Shown: positions 1 to 8,871, counted from the first letter of the stretch. The stretch is DNA of 64,000 bases from Haloferax gibbonsii ATCC 33959 (GCF_000336775.1 NZ_AOLJ01000014.1:81478-145477); one strand, 5' to 3'. Program-made: numbers and translations. The notes: generated by a model not told the origin, from the letters alone.

Positions 1-828
1 GTCCAGCTGCAGGGCATGCTCGAACGCATGCCCGACGAGATGTCCGGCGGCCAGCGACAACGCGTCGCCATCGCCCGCGCCATCGTCCGCAACCCCGGCG
101 TCTTCCTGATGGACGAGCCGCTGGCGAACCTCGACGCGAAGCTCCGGGTCCACATGCGGACCGAGCTCCAGCGCCTCCACAAGGAACTGGACACGACCAT
201 CATCTACGTCACCCACGACCAGGCGGAGGCGATGACGATGTCCGACCGCATCGCGGTCATCGACTCCGGACAACTCCAGCAGATCGACCCGCCGCTCGTC
301 TGTTACAACGAACCCTCGAACCTGTTCGTCGCCGGCTTCATCGGCTCGCCCTCGATGAACTTCCTCGACGGCGAGGTCACGGAAAACGGGTTCGTCTCGA
401 CCAACATCGACGTGGAGTTCGACCCCGCGAACCTCGGCATCGAGGTGGGGACCGACGTCACGATGGGTATCCGCCCCGAGGACGTGTACCTCGTCGGCGA
501 CGAGGCGCTCGTCTCGAACCCCAGCCACCGCATCGAGGCCGTGACCGACGTGCTCGAACCGATGGGCGACGAGATATTCGTCTACCTGAAGCTCTCGGAG
601 TCGGCCGAGACGGACCTCGAAGACACGAGCGGCGTCGCCAACGACCAACTGCTGATGAGCGTCGCACCCGACACCGACATCGAGGAGGACGAGGACGTGA
701 CGGTCGTCCTCGACCGCTCGCGCGTTCACCTCTTCGACACGGAGACGGGCGAGGCCATCAGCCACGGCATCGAGACGCCCGTCCAGACGAGCGGCGCGCC
801 CGGCACGGAAGCGGAAAGCGACGACTGA
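1..828 (+). CDS. Sugar ABC transporter ATP-binding protein (UgpC/MalK type), 5' end missing
   Basis: This is the C-terminal part of an ABC transporter ATPase; the open frame runs off the left edge, so Walker A and the true start lie outside. Visible in order are the signature motif MSGGQ near visible residue 14, Walker B FLMDEP followed by a D-loop LANLD, the H-loop VTHD, and then a C-terminal region of about 200 residues with the TOBE/MOP-like beta domain typical of MalK/UgpC ATPases of carbohydrate importers. It would energise uptake of a sugar or sugar derivative at the cytoplasmic membrane. The dehydrogenase downstream and the nearby TrmB regulator fit sugar metabolism. The substrate cannot be read from this fragment. 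The acidic tail is normal for a halophile. Confidence 0.93.
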   Translation, partial: VQLQGMLERMPDEMSGGQRQRVAIARAIVRNPGVFLMDEPLANLDAKLRVHMRTELQRLHKELDTTIIYVTHDQAEAMTMSDRIAVIDSGQLQQIDPPLVCYNEPSNLFVAGFIGSPSMNFLDGEVTENGFVSTNIDVEFDPANLGIEVGTDVTMGIRPEDVYLVGDEALVSNPSHRIEAVTDVLEPMGDEIFVYLKLSESAETDLEDTSGVANDQLLMSVAPDTDIEEDEDVTVVLDRSRVHLFDTETGEAISHGIETPVQTSGAPGTEAESDD

Positions 829-927
829 CGCGCCCGTAACACGGCCCGCGTCGGTTCGTCCTCGACCCCGCACGCGACTCGCACAGCCCGCACAACGCTT
901 ATCGGAGCCACACCACATCACACATCC

Positions 928-1131
928 ATGGTCAACGAACTCGGTCTGTTCTACCTCGGCGGGATGACGGTCCTGTTTTTCTTCTGGGCCTACGGCATCG
1001 TCTCGTTCCTCCTCGACCTGAAGAACAAGTTCATCCCGAAGGGCAAGCAGTACCTCCGCGGGCGACGCCGACTCAAGGAGGAAAAGCGTCGCGAGGAAGA
1101 GCGCAAAGAGCGCGAAGAACAGCTCTACTGA
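928..1131 (+). CDS. Small single-span membrane protein, 67 aa
   Basis: One hydrophobic segment (about residues 5-29) is followed by a strongly charged, Lys/Arg/Glu-rich C-terminal tail predicted to be helical or coiled-coil (residues 45-65). A TATA-like CTTATC about 28 bases before the ATG supports this start and suggests a separate leaderless transcript. It sits just after the ABC ATPase on the same strand and may be an accessory to that transporter, but nothing in the sequence proves this. I do not recognise a family. The coding call rests on the clean membrane/charged pattern, the promoter and the lack of any competing frame. Confidence 0.7.
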   Translation: MVNELGLFYLGGMTVLFFFWAYGIVSFLLDLKNKFIPKGKQYLRGRRRLKEEKRREEERKEREEQLY

Positions 1132-1257
1132 CGCCCAGTCTCGACCCGTGCCAGTCGCCTCGTCCCGCCTCGTCGTTCGCCGTACCTCGCGTCCCGAACG
1201 CCGTCTGACCGGGCGCTCGCGGTCGATTCTGGCAATTCAGGCCAAAGAACGTGAAAC

Positions 1258-1277
1258 TTAACACCACCTGTAGTTAA
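1258..1277 (+). promoter_or_regulatory. Inverted repeat TTAAC-N10-GTTAA at the oxidoreductase promoter
   Basis: The two 5-base arms are perfect inverted repeats. The left arm overlaps the TATA-like element and the right arm ends 10 bases before the ATG at 1288. This placement suits a repressor operator, but short arms can arise by chance, so the function is inferred. Confidence 0.35.
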
Positions 1278-1287
1278 TCATCGAATC

Positions 1288-2382
1288 ATGAGTACGGAAT
1301 CATCGGTCCGAGTCGGTATCGTCGGACTCGGAAACATCGGACACCACCACGCAGACCGCCTCGTCGCCCTCGGCGCAACCCTCGTCGGCGGCCTCGACAT
1401 CCAGGCGGACGCCCGTCGTCGCTTCGCCGAGAAGTACGACGTGAACACCTACGAAGAGAAGTCGGAACTGTTCGGGGAGGTCGACGCGGTCATCATCACC
1501 ACGCCGAACCGCTTCCACGAGGAGTACGCCGTCGCCGCGCTCGACGCGGGCCTCGACGTGCTGCTCGAAAAGCCGCTCGCGCACTCGCTCGAATCGGCCG
1601 AGCGAATCGCCGAGGCGGCCGAGGAGGCCGACGGCTTCTGCATGGTCGGCTTCAACAACCGCTTCGCCAACCCCGTCGAGGTCGTCCGCCACCACTACGA
1701 GGAAGGTCGCTTCGGCGACGTCACCCACGTCGAGGCCAACTACGTCCGCCGCCGCGGCATCCCCGGCCGCGGGTCGTGGTTCACCTCCAAGAAAGTCGCC
1801 GGCGGCGGTTCGCTCATCGACATCGGCGTCCACGCAATCGACCTCGCGCTCTACTTCCTCGACTTCCCCGAGGTCGTCGAGGTCTCCGGCGTCACCCGCT
1901 CGGAGTTCGGCGACCGCGACGACTACACCTTCGTCGAGATGTGGGGCGACGACGTCGGGCCGGAGGCCTTCGACGTGGACGACTCCGCGAGCGCCTTCAT
2001 CCGCACCGAGGAGGGGACGACCATCTCCCTCGAAGTCGCGTGGGCGACGAACCGCCCGACCAACGACGAGTTCTTCCTCCGCGGCACGGAGGGCGGCGTG
2101 CGCTTCGACCGCGCGAGCCACGACCTCCAGTTCTACGAGGACGGCGTCGGCGGCGGCAACCACCTCTCGACGGCCGACGTAGAGACGCAGGACAACGACA
2201 CCCACAAGACCGAACAGGAGGCGTTCCTCGCGGCCGTCGCCGAGGGCGAACACCCCGGCCGCAACACGGTCGAACAGGGCCTCGCCGTCCAGCGCGTCAT
2301 CGACGCCATCTACCGCTCGTCGGAGACCGGGAAAGCGGTCCGCCTCGACGCGGTCGAGACCGAGACGCCCCCGGCGAACTGA
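1288..2382 (+). CDS. Gfo/Idh/MocA family NAD(P)-dependent oxidoreductase
   Basis: A 364-residue protein of the usual family length. The N-terminal Rossmann fold has the dinucleotide-binding motif GLGNIG (residues 13-18); the family's EKP motif is at residues 94-96, and the C-terminal half carries the conserved D-x-x-x-H of the active site near residue 180 (LIDIGVHAIDL). Members oxidise or epimerise sugars, inositols or sugar acids with NAD(P). With an ABC sugar transporter upstream and TrmB downstream, oxidation of an imported sugar is the likely role. The substrate is not determinable. A TATA-like ACTTAAC lies about 30 bases before the start and overlaps one half of an inverted repeat reported separately. 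Confidence 0.93.
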   Translation: MSTESSVRVGIVGLGNIGHHHADRLVALGATLVGGLDIQADARRRFAEKYDVNTYEEKSELFGEVDAVIITTPNRFHEEYAVAALDAGLDVLLEKPLAHSLESAERIAEAAEEADGFCMVGFNNRFANPVEVVRHHYEEGRFGDVTHVEANYVRRRGIPGRGSWFTSKKVAGGGSLIDIGVHAIDLALYFLDFPEVVEVSGVTRSEFGDRDDYTFVEMWGDDVGPEAFDVDDSASAFIRTEEGTTISLEVAWATNRPTNDEFFLRGTEGGVRFDRASHDLQFYEDGVGGGNHLSTADVETQDNDTHKTEQEAFLAAVAEGEHPGRNTVEQGLAVQRVIDAIYRSSETGKAVRLDAVETETPPAN

Positions 2383-2424
2383 CCACCGCGAACGCGAACA
2401 CTTCACAGCCCCACTTTTCACACC

Positions 2425-3225
2425 ATGTCCGTCATCGACTCACTCAAGCGCCCGGAACACACCGGCGAGAACCGCTGTCTGCCGTGTACCGCCGTCAACG
2501 TCGCGCTGGTCGTCCTCGTCGGCCTCGCGGTCAGCGTGCTCTCGCCGCTGGTCGGCTTCGTCGTCCTCGTCGGCGGCGCGCTCGCCGTGTACCTGCGGGG
2601 CTACGTCGTCCCCGGCACGCCCTCGTTCGCGCCCCGGGTCGTCTCTGCGCTCGGCCTCGCCGGCGTCTTCGACCACGGCGACGCGGACTCGTCTCCCGAC
2701 CGCCGGTCGGAGTCGCTCGACGCCAACGTCGACCCCGACGTGATGCTCTCGACGCTCCTGAACGCCGGGGTGCTCGTCGAGGAGGAAGACGGCCTCTTTC
2801 TCGCCGACGACGCCCGCGAGGAGTGGGAGTCGACGATGGCGACGCTCCGGAAGACCACTGACGAGGAACTCGCCGAGGCCGTCGCCAACGCGGTCCCGTT
2901 CGACGCGACGGTCGACGCCGAGTTCGGCGGTATCTCGCTGGACGGTCCCTCGATGTCCGTGTGGATTTCCCGGCCGCAGGCCATCGCGGACGTGGCGACG
3001 CTCTACACGGTCGTCGAGCGCGGCGTCGACCCGATGGTCGCGCTCGCGGCCACGGAGCCGATGCGGATGTTCACCGAGGTCTGTCCGGACTGCGGCGGCG
3101 CGGTCGAGGAGACGACGACGCGCAACTGCTGCGGCGGCACCGCGGGGCTGTACGACTCGCCGGAGCACGAGGTTCTCGGCTGTGCGGACTGCGGCGCGGT
3201 CGTCTACGAGTTCCCCGACGAGTAG
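2425..3225 (+). CDS. Membrane-anchored protein with C-terminal zinc-ribbon motifs, 266 aa
   Basis: The N-terminal part has a hydrophobic hairpin (about residues 28-60). A soluble middle region of about 130 residues follows, and the last 50 residues hold cysteine pairs CPDCGG, NCCGG and CADCG, a zinc-ribbon-like arrangement. The predicted topology anchors the protein in the membrane with the middle and zinc domains probably in the cytoplasm. I do not recognise a named family; haloarchaea have many such uncharacterised proteins. It lies 42 bases after the Gfo/Idh/MocA gene on the same strand and converges with trmB. Confidence 0.82.
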   Translation: MSVIDSLKRPEHTGENRCLPCTAVNVALVVLVGLAVSVLSPLVGFVVLVGGALAVYLRGYVVPGTPSFAPRVVSALGLAGVFDHGDADSSPDRRSESLDANVDPDVMLSTLLNAGVLVEEEDGLFLADDAREEWESTMATLRKTTDEELAEAVANAVPFDATVDAEFGGISLDGPSMSVWISRPQAIADVATLYTVVERGVDPMVALAATEPMRMFTEVCPDCGGAVEETTTRNCCGGTAGLYDSPEHEVLGCADCGAVVYEFPDE

Positions 3226-3285
3226 CCGTTGCTGGCGGGGAATGGCCGAGCAGAAAAGACGCGAGCGGAACCTGACGACGCGGCT

Positions 3286-4347
3286 TCAGACGATTTCGTC
3301 GCGGTTCGGAACCTCGTCGCGGCCGAGCAGAATCTCCTGTCCTTCCACGTCTTCGAGCGCGGCGACCAGCCCGCCGACCTCGACGACGCCCTCTTCGGTC
3401 TCGATGTGGAGCGACGCGACCTCCTCCGTGTCCTCGAAGGCCGTCTCGATGACGCGCCCTTCGACCACGATGGGGTCGCCGGTCTCGATGTCGCGGCCGG
3501 AGACGGAGGCGTAGAAGTCGCCTTCTATCTCGCGGATGTCTTTGACGGCCCGGCGGATGGAGGCGTAGCGGCGCGGGAACGGCCGGCGCTTGCCGTTGGC
3601 GACGATGGTCTCGGCGGTGCTCCAGAGGACGGTCCCGAAGAAGCCGCTCACGAGGAAGCCGAGCGCGGAGCGGTTGAAGATGACGCCGTAGCGGTCGCGG
3701 TCGTCGCGGAGGGCGTCTTGGGTCGCGTAGATGGAGTACTCGCCGTCGGCGACCGCGAGGACGGGCGAGGTGATGCCGCGGCGGGCGCGCGCGATAGTCG
3801 CCACGTCGAGGTAGTTGAACTCGTCCGGGTCGGGCGCGCGGGAGGCGGGCGTCACGAGCAGGTCGATGCTGACGCCGCTGTCGATGGCCGCCGCGAGGTC
3901 GTCGCGGAAGCGACGGAGCAGGTCGGGCGTCAACGAGAGCACGAGTTCGTACTCCGCGGCCTCGATAATCTCCTCGATGTAGCGGAGGATGGTCGACCGC
4001 GACTTGACGAGCGAGACGGCCTCGGTGTCGCGTGCCGGGGCGGTGTAGCGCGCCTCAAGCTCCTCGATGAGCTCCTCCAGCGAGGTCTTGACGTTCGCGA
4101 AGGCGTCGTCGGGGTCGACCGCGACGATTTTCATCGGCCGCGACTCACGGAGCTCGACGAGGCCGCGGTCCGACAGGCTCCGGACCGTGTCGTACACCCG
4201 CGGCTGGGGGATGCTGGTTCGGTCGGCGATTTCGCTCGCCGTCAACTGTCCGTGTTCGAGGACGGCCAGATACGCGTCTATCTCGTACTCGCCGAGGTTG
4301 AAGCGCTCACCGACTCGCTCCATGGTGAGCCGCAGTTCGTCAGCCAT
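3286..4347 (-). CDS. trmB: TrmB family sugar-responsive transcriptional regulator
   Basis: A 353-residue TrmB. The N-terminal winged helix-turn-helix is visible around residues 20-75 ([17 protein letters not shown], then the recognition segment [15 protein letters not shown]). A coiled stretch follows at about 85-105 and then the TrmB C-terminal effector domain. In archaea TrmB proteins sense sugars and control sugar uptake and the choice between glycolysis and gluconeogenesis. The frame extends to an earlier Met, but the ATG at 4347 is preferred: a TATA-like CTAAAT lies 27 bases upstream and homologues begin near MADEL. Its own promoter holds a match to the known haloarchaeal TrmB motif, so autoregulation is likely. 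Confidence 0.95.
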   Translation of the reverse strand: MADELRLTMERVGERFNLGEYEIDAYLAVLEHGQLTASEIADRTSIPQPRVYDTVRSLSDRGLVELRESRPMKIVAVDPDDAFANVKTSLEELIEELEARYTAPARDTEAVSLVKSRSTILRYIEEIIEAAEYELVLSLTPDLLRRFRDDLAAAIDSGVSIDLLVTPASRAPDPDEFNYLDVATIARARRGITSPVLAVADGEYSIYATQDALRDDRDRYGVIFNRSALGFLVSGFFGTVLWSTAETIVANGKRRPFPRRYASIRRAVKDIREIEGDFYASVSGRDIETGDPIVVEGRVIETAFEDTEEVASLHIETEEGVVEVGGLVAALEDVEGQEILLGRDEVPNRDEIV

Positions 4348-4370
4348 GGTCGTGACGTGTACGGCATCAC

Positions 4371-4376
4371 CTAAAT
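4371..4376 (-). promoter_or_regulatory. TATA-like box of trmB
   Basis: CTAAAT on the plus strand reads ATTTAG towards trmB. Its centre is about 27 bases upstream of the ATG at 4347, the spacing expected of a leaderless haloarchaeal transcript. Confidence 0.6.
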
Positions 4377-4380
4377 CATT

Positions 4381-4396
4381 TACTGAAATCCGAGTA
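4381..4396 (-). promoter_or_regulatory. Candidate TrmB operator, TACT-N7-GAGTA
   Basis: TACT, seven bases, then GAGTA matches the consensus TACT-N7/8-GAGTA that I recall for Halobacterium TrmB. TACT and AGTA are perfect inverted half-sites. It lies immediately upstream of the trmB TATA-like box. In Halobacterium the position of the site relative to the TATA box is associated with activation or repression; which applies here is not decided by sequence. Confidence 0.65.
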
Positions 4397-4476
4397 GCAC
4401 AAAATTCCGAAAACAAGTGGCACAAACGGTAGCAGACCGGCTGTCGGTCGCTGTTTGACGGGGGGCGGGCCGCCGC

Positions 4477-5217
4477 TCACATGTACATCCGGTCGTCGGG
4501 GAGGTCCGCCTCGCTGTCGCGGAGTCGCTCGGCGAGTTCGGCGTAGTACTGCTGGACCTCGGCCGCGAACGACTCCAGCGGCGAGGAGTCGACGCCGAGG
4601 TCGTACACGTCGTCTGCGGCCTCGACGAGTCGAATCGCCGCCTCCACGTCGGGCGCTTGGGCGTGGACGGGCGTGACGTAGACGCCGACGCCGAGGGGCG
4701 ACCCGATGCCGCGCTCGACGAGCGCCGCGTTGGTGCCGTCGAAGAACCCTCGGCCCATCGGGGGGATGCCGCTGTCGGCGAGTCGCGCCTCGCGGTAGTC
4801 GTCGGTGGCGATGTAGAACACGCGGTGTTCGTCGGGGCCGTGGGCCATCGGAATCCCCGAGAGGACGGCCAGCTCCTCGACTTGGTTGCGCTCTGTCCAC
4901 TCGAGGATGGCGTTACCGAACTGGGTGCCGTGGACGGCCGGGACGAACAGCTCGCCGACGAGGACGGTCACGTCGAGGTCCTCGCGGGAGAATAGCCGGG
5001 TGTGATGCCGGGGGCGGCCGTTTTCGAAGGGAGTCACCGCCGGGAGACCCTCGACGGTGAGGTGGCCGGTCTGTTCGAGGTCGAGGTGGTCGACGATGAA
5101 GTCGACGGCCGTGAGGCCGGCGAGTCCGAACGACGAGAAGCCGCAGAGGAGCGCTCGGCTGGGCGGCGTCTCGTGGGTGATGCGGAAGTCGGGGCGGGCG
5201 CTCGTCGCGTTGACCAT
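4477..5217 (-). CDS. PAC2 family protein (proteasome-assembly-chaperone-like)
   Basis: A 246-residue PAC2-fold protein. Family traits include the N-terminal GFSSFGLAG segment with a following alpha/beta core, LAVLSGIPM in the middle, and a glycine-rich PMGRGFFDGTNAALVERG region. Eukaryotic members help assemble proteasomes; archaeal members are conserved but poorly characterised. The ATG at 5217 is chosen over an upstream Met because an ACTTAG TATA-like element lies 26 bases before it. It is transcribed in the same direction as trmB but is separated from it, and is divergent from the mechanosensitive channel gene. Identity of the fold is fairly sure; the cellular role is not. Confidence 0.88.
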   Translation of the reverse strand: MVNATSARPDFRITHETPPSRALLCGFSSFGLAGLTAVDFIVDHLDLEQTGHLTVEGLPAVTPFENGRPRHHTRLFSREDLDVTVLVGELFVPAVHGTQFGNAILEWTERNQVEELAVLSGIPMAHGPDEHRVFYIATDDYREARLADSGIPPMGRGFFDGTNAALVERGIGSPLGVGVYVTPVHAQAPDVEAAIRLVEAADDVYDLGVDSSPLESFAAEVQQYYAELAERLRDSEADLPDDRMYM

Positions 5218-5239
5218 GCAGATACTGCGACGCCCCGAC

Positions 5240-5245
5240 ACTTAG
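5240..5245 (-). promoter_or_regulatory. TATA-like box of the PAC2 gene
   Basis: ACTTAG (CTAAGT towards the gene) is centred about 26 bases from the ATG at 5217 and decides that start. Confidence 0.5.
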
Positions 5246-5310
5246 CCGTTCACCGCGACCGAACCCTCGGAGTAACAACCCTTTTTTCACCGCTCTCCGT
5301 TGCGGTTTCC

Positions 5311-6465
5311 ATGGACGGAGTCGAGGGGGTTGCCGACGTGTCGGGCGCGGTCGGCGGGACGCTGACGGCGGGGAGCCACGTCGCGGTCGCCCCGCTCCAG
5401 TCGACGGCAATCGAGCCGCCGGCGTTCGTGCCGGACTACCTCCTGTTTCCGGGGTGGCGCATCGCCGTCGCTCTCGTTATCGTCGCCCTGGCGGTCGGGC
5501 TCTCGAAGTACATCGTCCGCCTGCTCGGACGACCGGTCGCCCGGCAGTTCCGGCGGCAGAGCGTCGCCCAGACGGTCCTCCGAATCGTCCGGCTCGCTAT
5601 CGTCCTCCTCGGCGTCGGTCTCGGGGCGAACGTCCTCGGCCTCGAACTCGGCGACATCGTCCTCTCGGTGACGGTGTTCTCGGCGGTGCTGGGTATCGTC
5701 CTCGCGCCCATCGTCGGGAGCATCATCAACGGGGTGTTCGTCCTCTCGGACCAGCCGTTCGAAATCGGCGACATGATAGAACTCGACGACGGCACGAAGG
5801 GCTTCATCGACGAGATAACCCTGAGCTACACGAAGATATTCACCCTCGACAACACGTTTCTGGTGATGTCGAACTCGAACATCCGCGACCGCGACGTCAT
5901 CAACTACTCCGCGGAGGACGAGCGGACCCGCCTGTCGCTCGACGTGCTCGTCACCTACGAGTCCGACATCGACGCCGCCCGCGACCTCGTCGAGCGCGCC
6001 GCCCGCGACTGCGACTCGGTGGTCGAAGGCGGTCCGGACATCCGCATCGGGAGCGCCCGCTACCCGGCGAAGCCGACCGCCTACATCAACTCCTACGCCG
6101 ACAACGGCGTCCTCCTGCGCCTCCGCTACTGGGCGCTGAAACCGTACAAAATCGGTCGCATCCAGTCGGAGGTCCAGACGCGGCTCTGGACGCTCGTCGA
6201 GGAGTCCGAGGCGACCGTGGAGTTCGCCTACCCGCACACCCACCTCGTCTTCGACGAGACCAGCGGGAGCCTCCACGTCACCAGCGACGAGGCCGCGAAC
6301 CGGAGACACGCCACCGCGTCGCCGGCGCCGGGAGCGCCCGTCCAGCCGGTCTCTGACGGCGAGGGTGTCGACGCCCCGGAAACCCCAACTGACGCGACCG
6401 ACGCCACGGAGCCGACGGACGTCGAGTCGACGGACGCCGAGTCGACGGACACCGCCGACGACTGA
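5311..6465 (+). CDS. Small-conductance mechanosensitive ion channel (MscS family)
   Basis: A 384-residue MscS-type channel. Three hydrophobic segments lie between about residues 45 and 160; the last carries the Gly/Ala-rich pore helix, and the beta-domain starts at QPFEIGDMIELDDGTKGFI with the characteristic V/I-G-D and G-x-V/I signatures, then LSYTKIFTLDNTFLVMSNS. These channels open on hypo-osmotic shock, which matters in a halophile. The last 60 residues are a disordered acidic Thr/Asp/Glu tail with repeated STDAEST-like units. A T-run TATA-like box at 5282-5287 is 27 bases before the ATG at 5311, which supports this start over longer options. Confidence 0.95.
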   Translation: MDGVEGVADVSGAVGGTLTAGSHVAVAPLQSTAIEPPAFVPDYLLFPGWRIAVALVIVALAVGLSKYIVRLLGRPVARQFRRQSVAQTVLRIVRLAIVLLGVGLGANVLGLELGDIVLSVTVFSAVLGIVLAPIVGSIINGVFVLSDQPFEIGDMIELDDGTKGFIDEITLSYTKIFTLDNTFLVMSNSNIRDRDVINYSAEDERTRLSLDVLVTYESDIDAARDLVERAARDCDSVVEGGPDIRIGSARYPAKPTAYINSYADNGVLLRLRYWALKPYKIGRIQSEVQTRLWTLVEESEATVEFAYPHTHLVFDETSGSLHVTSDEAANRRHATASPAPGAPVQPVSDGEGVDAPETPTDATDATEPTDVESTDAESTDTADD

Positions 6466-6548
6466 CGAGGAACGGCGGACACAGTCGGGACTGGGGCCGC
6501 GTCGAAAGCGGAAGAACGAATCTGAACCCGAACCCGAGAGCCGCCGGC

Positions 6549-6956
6549 TCAGTCGTCCGCGCGGACGGTGATGACCGTGCAGTCGAGCTTTTCGCGGAGG
6601 AACACGTCGATGTCGGGGTCGTCGAGGAACCGCCGGAGCATCCGCCGCCAGCGGCTCGCCTGTTTCGACCCGATGACGACGATGTCGGCCTCCTCGGCGG
6701 CGACCTCTTCGAGAATCGTCTCCTCGACGAGGAAGCCTCGGCGGACCACGTAGCGCGCGCGGACGAGCGGGCCGAACTCGGCTTCGACCGCCCGCTTGAG
6801 TTCGGTCCGCGTGACGCCGCGGTTCGACTGGTAGAGGTCGACGTGGAGGACCGTCAGCTCGGCGTCGCGCTCGCGCGCGACGCGGACGGCCTCTTCGAGC
6901 GTCGCCCGGGAGTGTTTCGAGAGGGGGTACCGAACCGGGACCACGACCCGTGTCAT
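6549..6956 (-). CDS. Universal stress protein (UspA domain)
   Basis: A single 135-residue Usp domain. The first strand VVVPVRYPLSKHSRATLEEA, the central ELTVLHVDLY strand, and the C-terminal ADIVVIGSKQASRWRRML segment match the fold. The usual ATP-binding G-x2-G-x9-G-[ST] motif is not intact: the segment reads GSKQASRWRRML, so this is probably of the non-ATP-binding type. Usp proteins associate with stress or transport responses, but the partner is unknown. The gene converges with mscS and is downstream of the 5'-nucleotidase gene. Confidence 0.88.
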   Translation of the reverse strand: MTRVVVPVRYPLSKHSRATLEEAVRVARERDAELTVLHVDLYQSNRGVTRTELKRAVEAEFGPLVRARYVVRRGFLVEETILEEVAAEEADIVVIGSKQASRWRRMLRRFLDDPDIDVFLREKLDCTVITVRADD

Positions 6957-7049
6957 ACTCCGAAGCCACTCGCCGGGCGTGCGTGAACCTTTCCCTCTCG
7001 GTCGGCTTGGCCGGCGGACGCGCGCCCGTTTCCGACCCCTCGACCGCGC

Positions 7050-8429
7050 TCAGTCGTCGGCGCGGGTGGCCGACCGGCGCTCGATGCGCCCTTCGACCGC
7101 GGCGTCGAAGCCGACCTCGCGGGCGTACCGCGCCAGCGCGTCGTGCTGTATCTCGAACTCGCCGACGCGGTGGGCCTGCGTGATGGCCGGGAACTCCTGT
7201 GTGCTGTGGAGCAGGTAGTCGCTCGTGGCGACGGTGTAACGCGCCTCGGGGTCGACCGGCTCGCCGCCGACGAACGCCTCGACGACCTCGTCACGGTCGT
7301 CGTCCCAGACGATGCGCGCGCCGCTGACGTGGGCGTGCCACCAGTCCGGTTCGCCGAAGCCCATCTCGGTCCCGCGGGCGGCCCCGAACGCCGCCAGTAG
7401 CTCCGTGCCGGTCACCTCGGCGACGACGAGGTGCTCCTCGAAGGGGACGAGGCTCACGAGGTCGGCGTGGGTCACGTCGGGGCCGACGGGCGGGCCGGAG
7501 CGGATGCCGCCGCTGTTCTGCAGCCCCACGTCCGCGCCGGTCGCCCAGCGGTAGGCGTCGGCGATGGCGTTGCCGACGCGGCACTCGCCGGCCGCGACGG
7601 TCTCCTCGGCGCGGTCCATCGGGCGGTCGATTCGACAGAGCACCTCGTCGAGGCCGGCGGCGTCGACGCGGCCCGCCAGCGCCGCGACCAGCCCCTCGTC
7701 GGCCCGGTACTCGGCGGTCCGGTGGCGGACCGTCTCGATTCTGTCGGCGGCGACGCGGACCTCCCAGACGACGTGGCCGTTCGCCCCGGGGCGGACGATT
7801 GGCACGCCGTCGACCACGTCGTCGCGCTCGGCGTGGACGTGGCCCCCGAGGACGAGGTCCACGTCGCACCGGGCGACGAGTTCGTCGTCGCCGCTACCGA
7901 GGTGCGAGAGCGCGACGACGAGGTCCGCGCCGTCGTCTCTGAGCGCGGCGGCCGCGTCGGCGGCGGCCGCGTAGGGGTCGGAGAAGCCGACGTCGGCCGC
8001 CTCCGGGTTGATAGTGCCGGTCGCGGGGTCGGTGACGCCGAAGAAGCCGAGGGTCAGCCCGTCCACCTCGCGGGTCGTTCGCGGGACGGTTCCCTCGTCG
8101 GCGGCGAACCGGCCGCCGTCCTCGCCGTGGACGTTGCTCGTGACCCACGTCGGTCGGCTCGCGGCGACGAGTTCGCGGGTCCGGCTCGGCCCGTAGTCGA
8201 AGTCGTGGTTGCCGAACGTTTCGAGGTCGGCGTCCACGGCGTCGTAGAAGTCGAGCGCCTGTCCGCCGCGCTCGACGAGCGAGAGGACGCCCGGCGCGGT
8301 GTTGTCGCCGGTGCCGACCACGAGCGTGTCGTCGCCGTCGAGGGCGCTGACGCAACCCGCGAGGCGGCCGGCGCGCTCGGTGTCGTCGAAGACGTTCTCG
8401 ATGTCGGAGTAGTGGAGGAGCCGAGGCAT
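7050..8429 (-). CDS. Metallophosphoesterase / 5'-nucleotidase (UshA-like)
   Basis: A 459-residue two-domain enzyme. The N-terminal calcineurin-like metallophosphoesterase has HYSDIE at residues 6-11, GTGDN, GNHDFDYG and LSHLG, then GGHVH, which supply the two-metal ligands. The C-terminal 5'-nucleotidase substrate domain contains NSGGIRSG and the EEHLVVAEVTG region. No signal peptide is visible, so hydrolysis of nucleotides or other phosphoesters is probably intracellular, unlike bacterial UshA. The first motif reads HYSD where many have HTND. The start at 8429 is chosen by homologue-like beginning MPRLLHYSD; a GATAAG TATA-like element lies about 31 bases upstream. Confidence 0.93.
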   Translation of the reverse strand: MPRLLHYSDIENVFDDTERAGRLAGCVSALDGDDTLVVGTGDNTAPGVLSLVERGGQALDFYDAVDADLETFGNHDFDYGPSRTRELVAASRPTWVTSNVHGEDGGRFAADEGTVPRTTREVDGLTLGFFGVTDPATGTINPEAADVGFSDPYAAAADAAAALRDDGADLVVALSHLGSGDDELVARCDVDLVLGGHVHAERDDVVDGVPIVRPGANGHVVWEVRVAADRIETVRHRTAEYRADEGLVAALAGRVDAAGLDEVLCRIDRPMDRAEETVAAGECRVGNAIADAYRWATGADVGLQNSGGIRSGPPVGPDVTHADLVSLVPFEEHLVVAEVTGTELLAAFGAARGTEMGFGEPDWWHAHVSGARIVWDDDRDEVVEAFVGGEPVDPEARYTVATSDYLLHSTQEFPAITQAHRVGEFEIQHDALARYAREVGFDAAVEGRIERRSATRADD

Positions 8430-8549
8430 TCGCTTCTCGAATGTGGCGGTGCGGGCGGATAAGAAGCCGTCGGGACGGCCCGCGCCGTCGACGTGGGCCA
8501 ACCCGAGTCGGACCGACGCGGGCCGGTCTCGACCGGGTGAGCGTCGTCT

Positions 8550-8762
8550 CTACTCGCCGTCTTTCCCTTCGAGTTCGAACGCGACTTCGACCTCGGCTTG
8601 GTACTCTCGGGTCTCGACGGACGCGAGTTCGACGCCGAGTTCCTTTACTTCGACCCAGTGGACGCCCGCGAGCGTCTCCTCGGCGCGGTTAATCGCGTCG
8701 TCGACGGCGGCGTCGAAACTCTCTGCACTCCGACCGACAAGGGTGATTTTCTTGAACACCAT
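8550..8762 (-). CDS. Dodecin (flavin-binding)
   Basis: A 70-residue dodecin, matching the very short length of the family. The sequence has the expected beta-alpha-beta-beta layout: [15 protein letters not shown], the helix [10 protein letters not shown], and the [12 protein letters not shown] strand with the conserved Trp at residue 36 that stacks on the flavin. Halobacterium dodecin forms a hollow dodecamer that stores and protects riboflavin; the same is expected here. It stands alone between the nucleotidase gene and a regulator, both on the same strand. Confidence 0.95.
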   Translation of the reverse strand: MVFKKITLVGRSAESFDAAVDDAINRAEETLAGVHWVEVKELGVELASVETREYQAEVEVAFELEGKDGE

Positions 8763-8871
8763 CTCGTCGGACCCTTCGTCTTACTATCACAAATAATCGT
8801 CCCCGATTCGGCGGCGACGGCGGGACGAGCCGAAGGGGCGGGCGGCGGTACGTGGCGGAAGGGTGCGCGGC

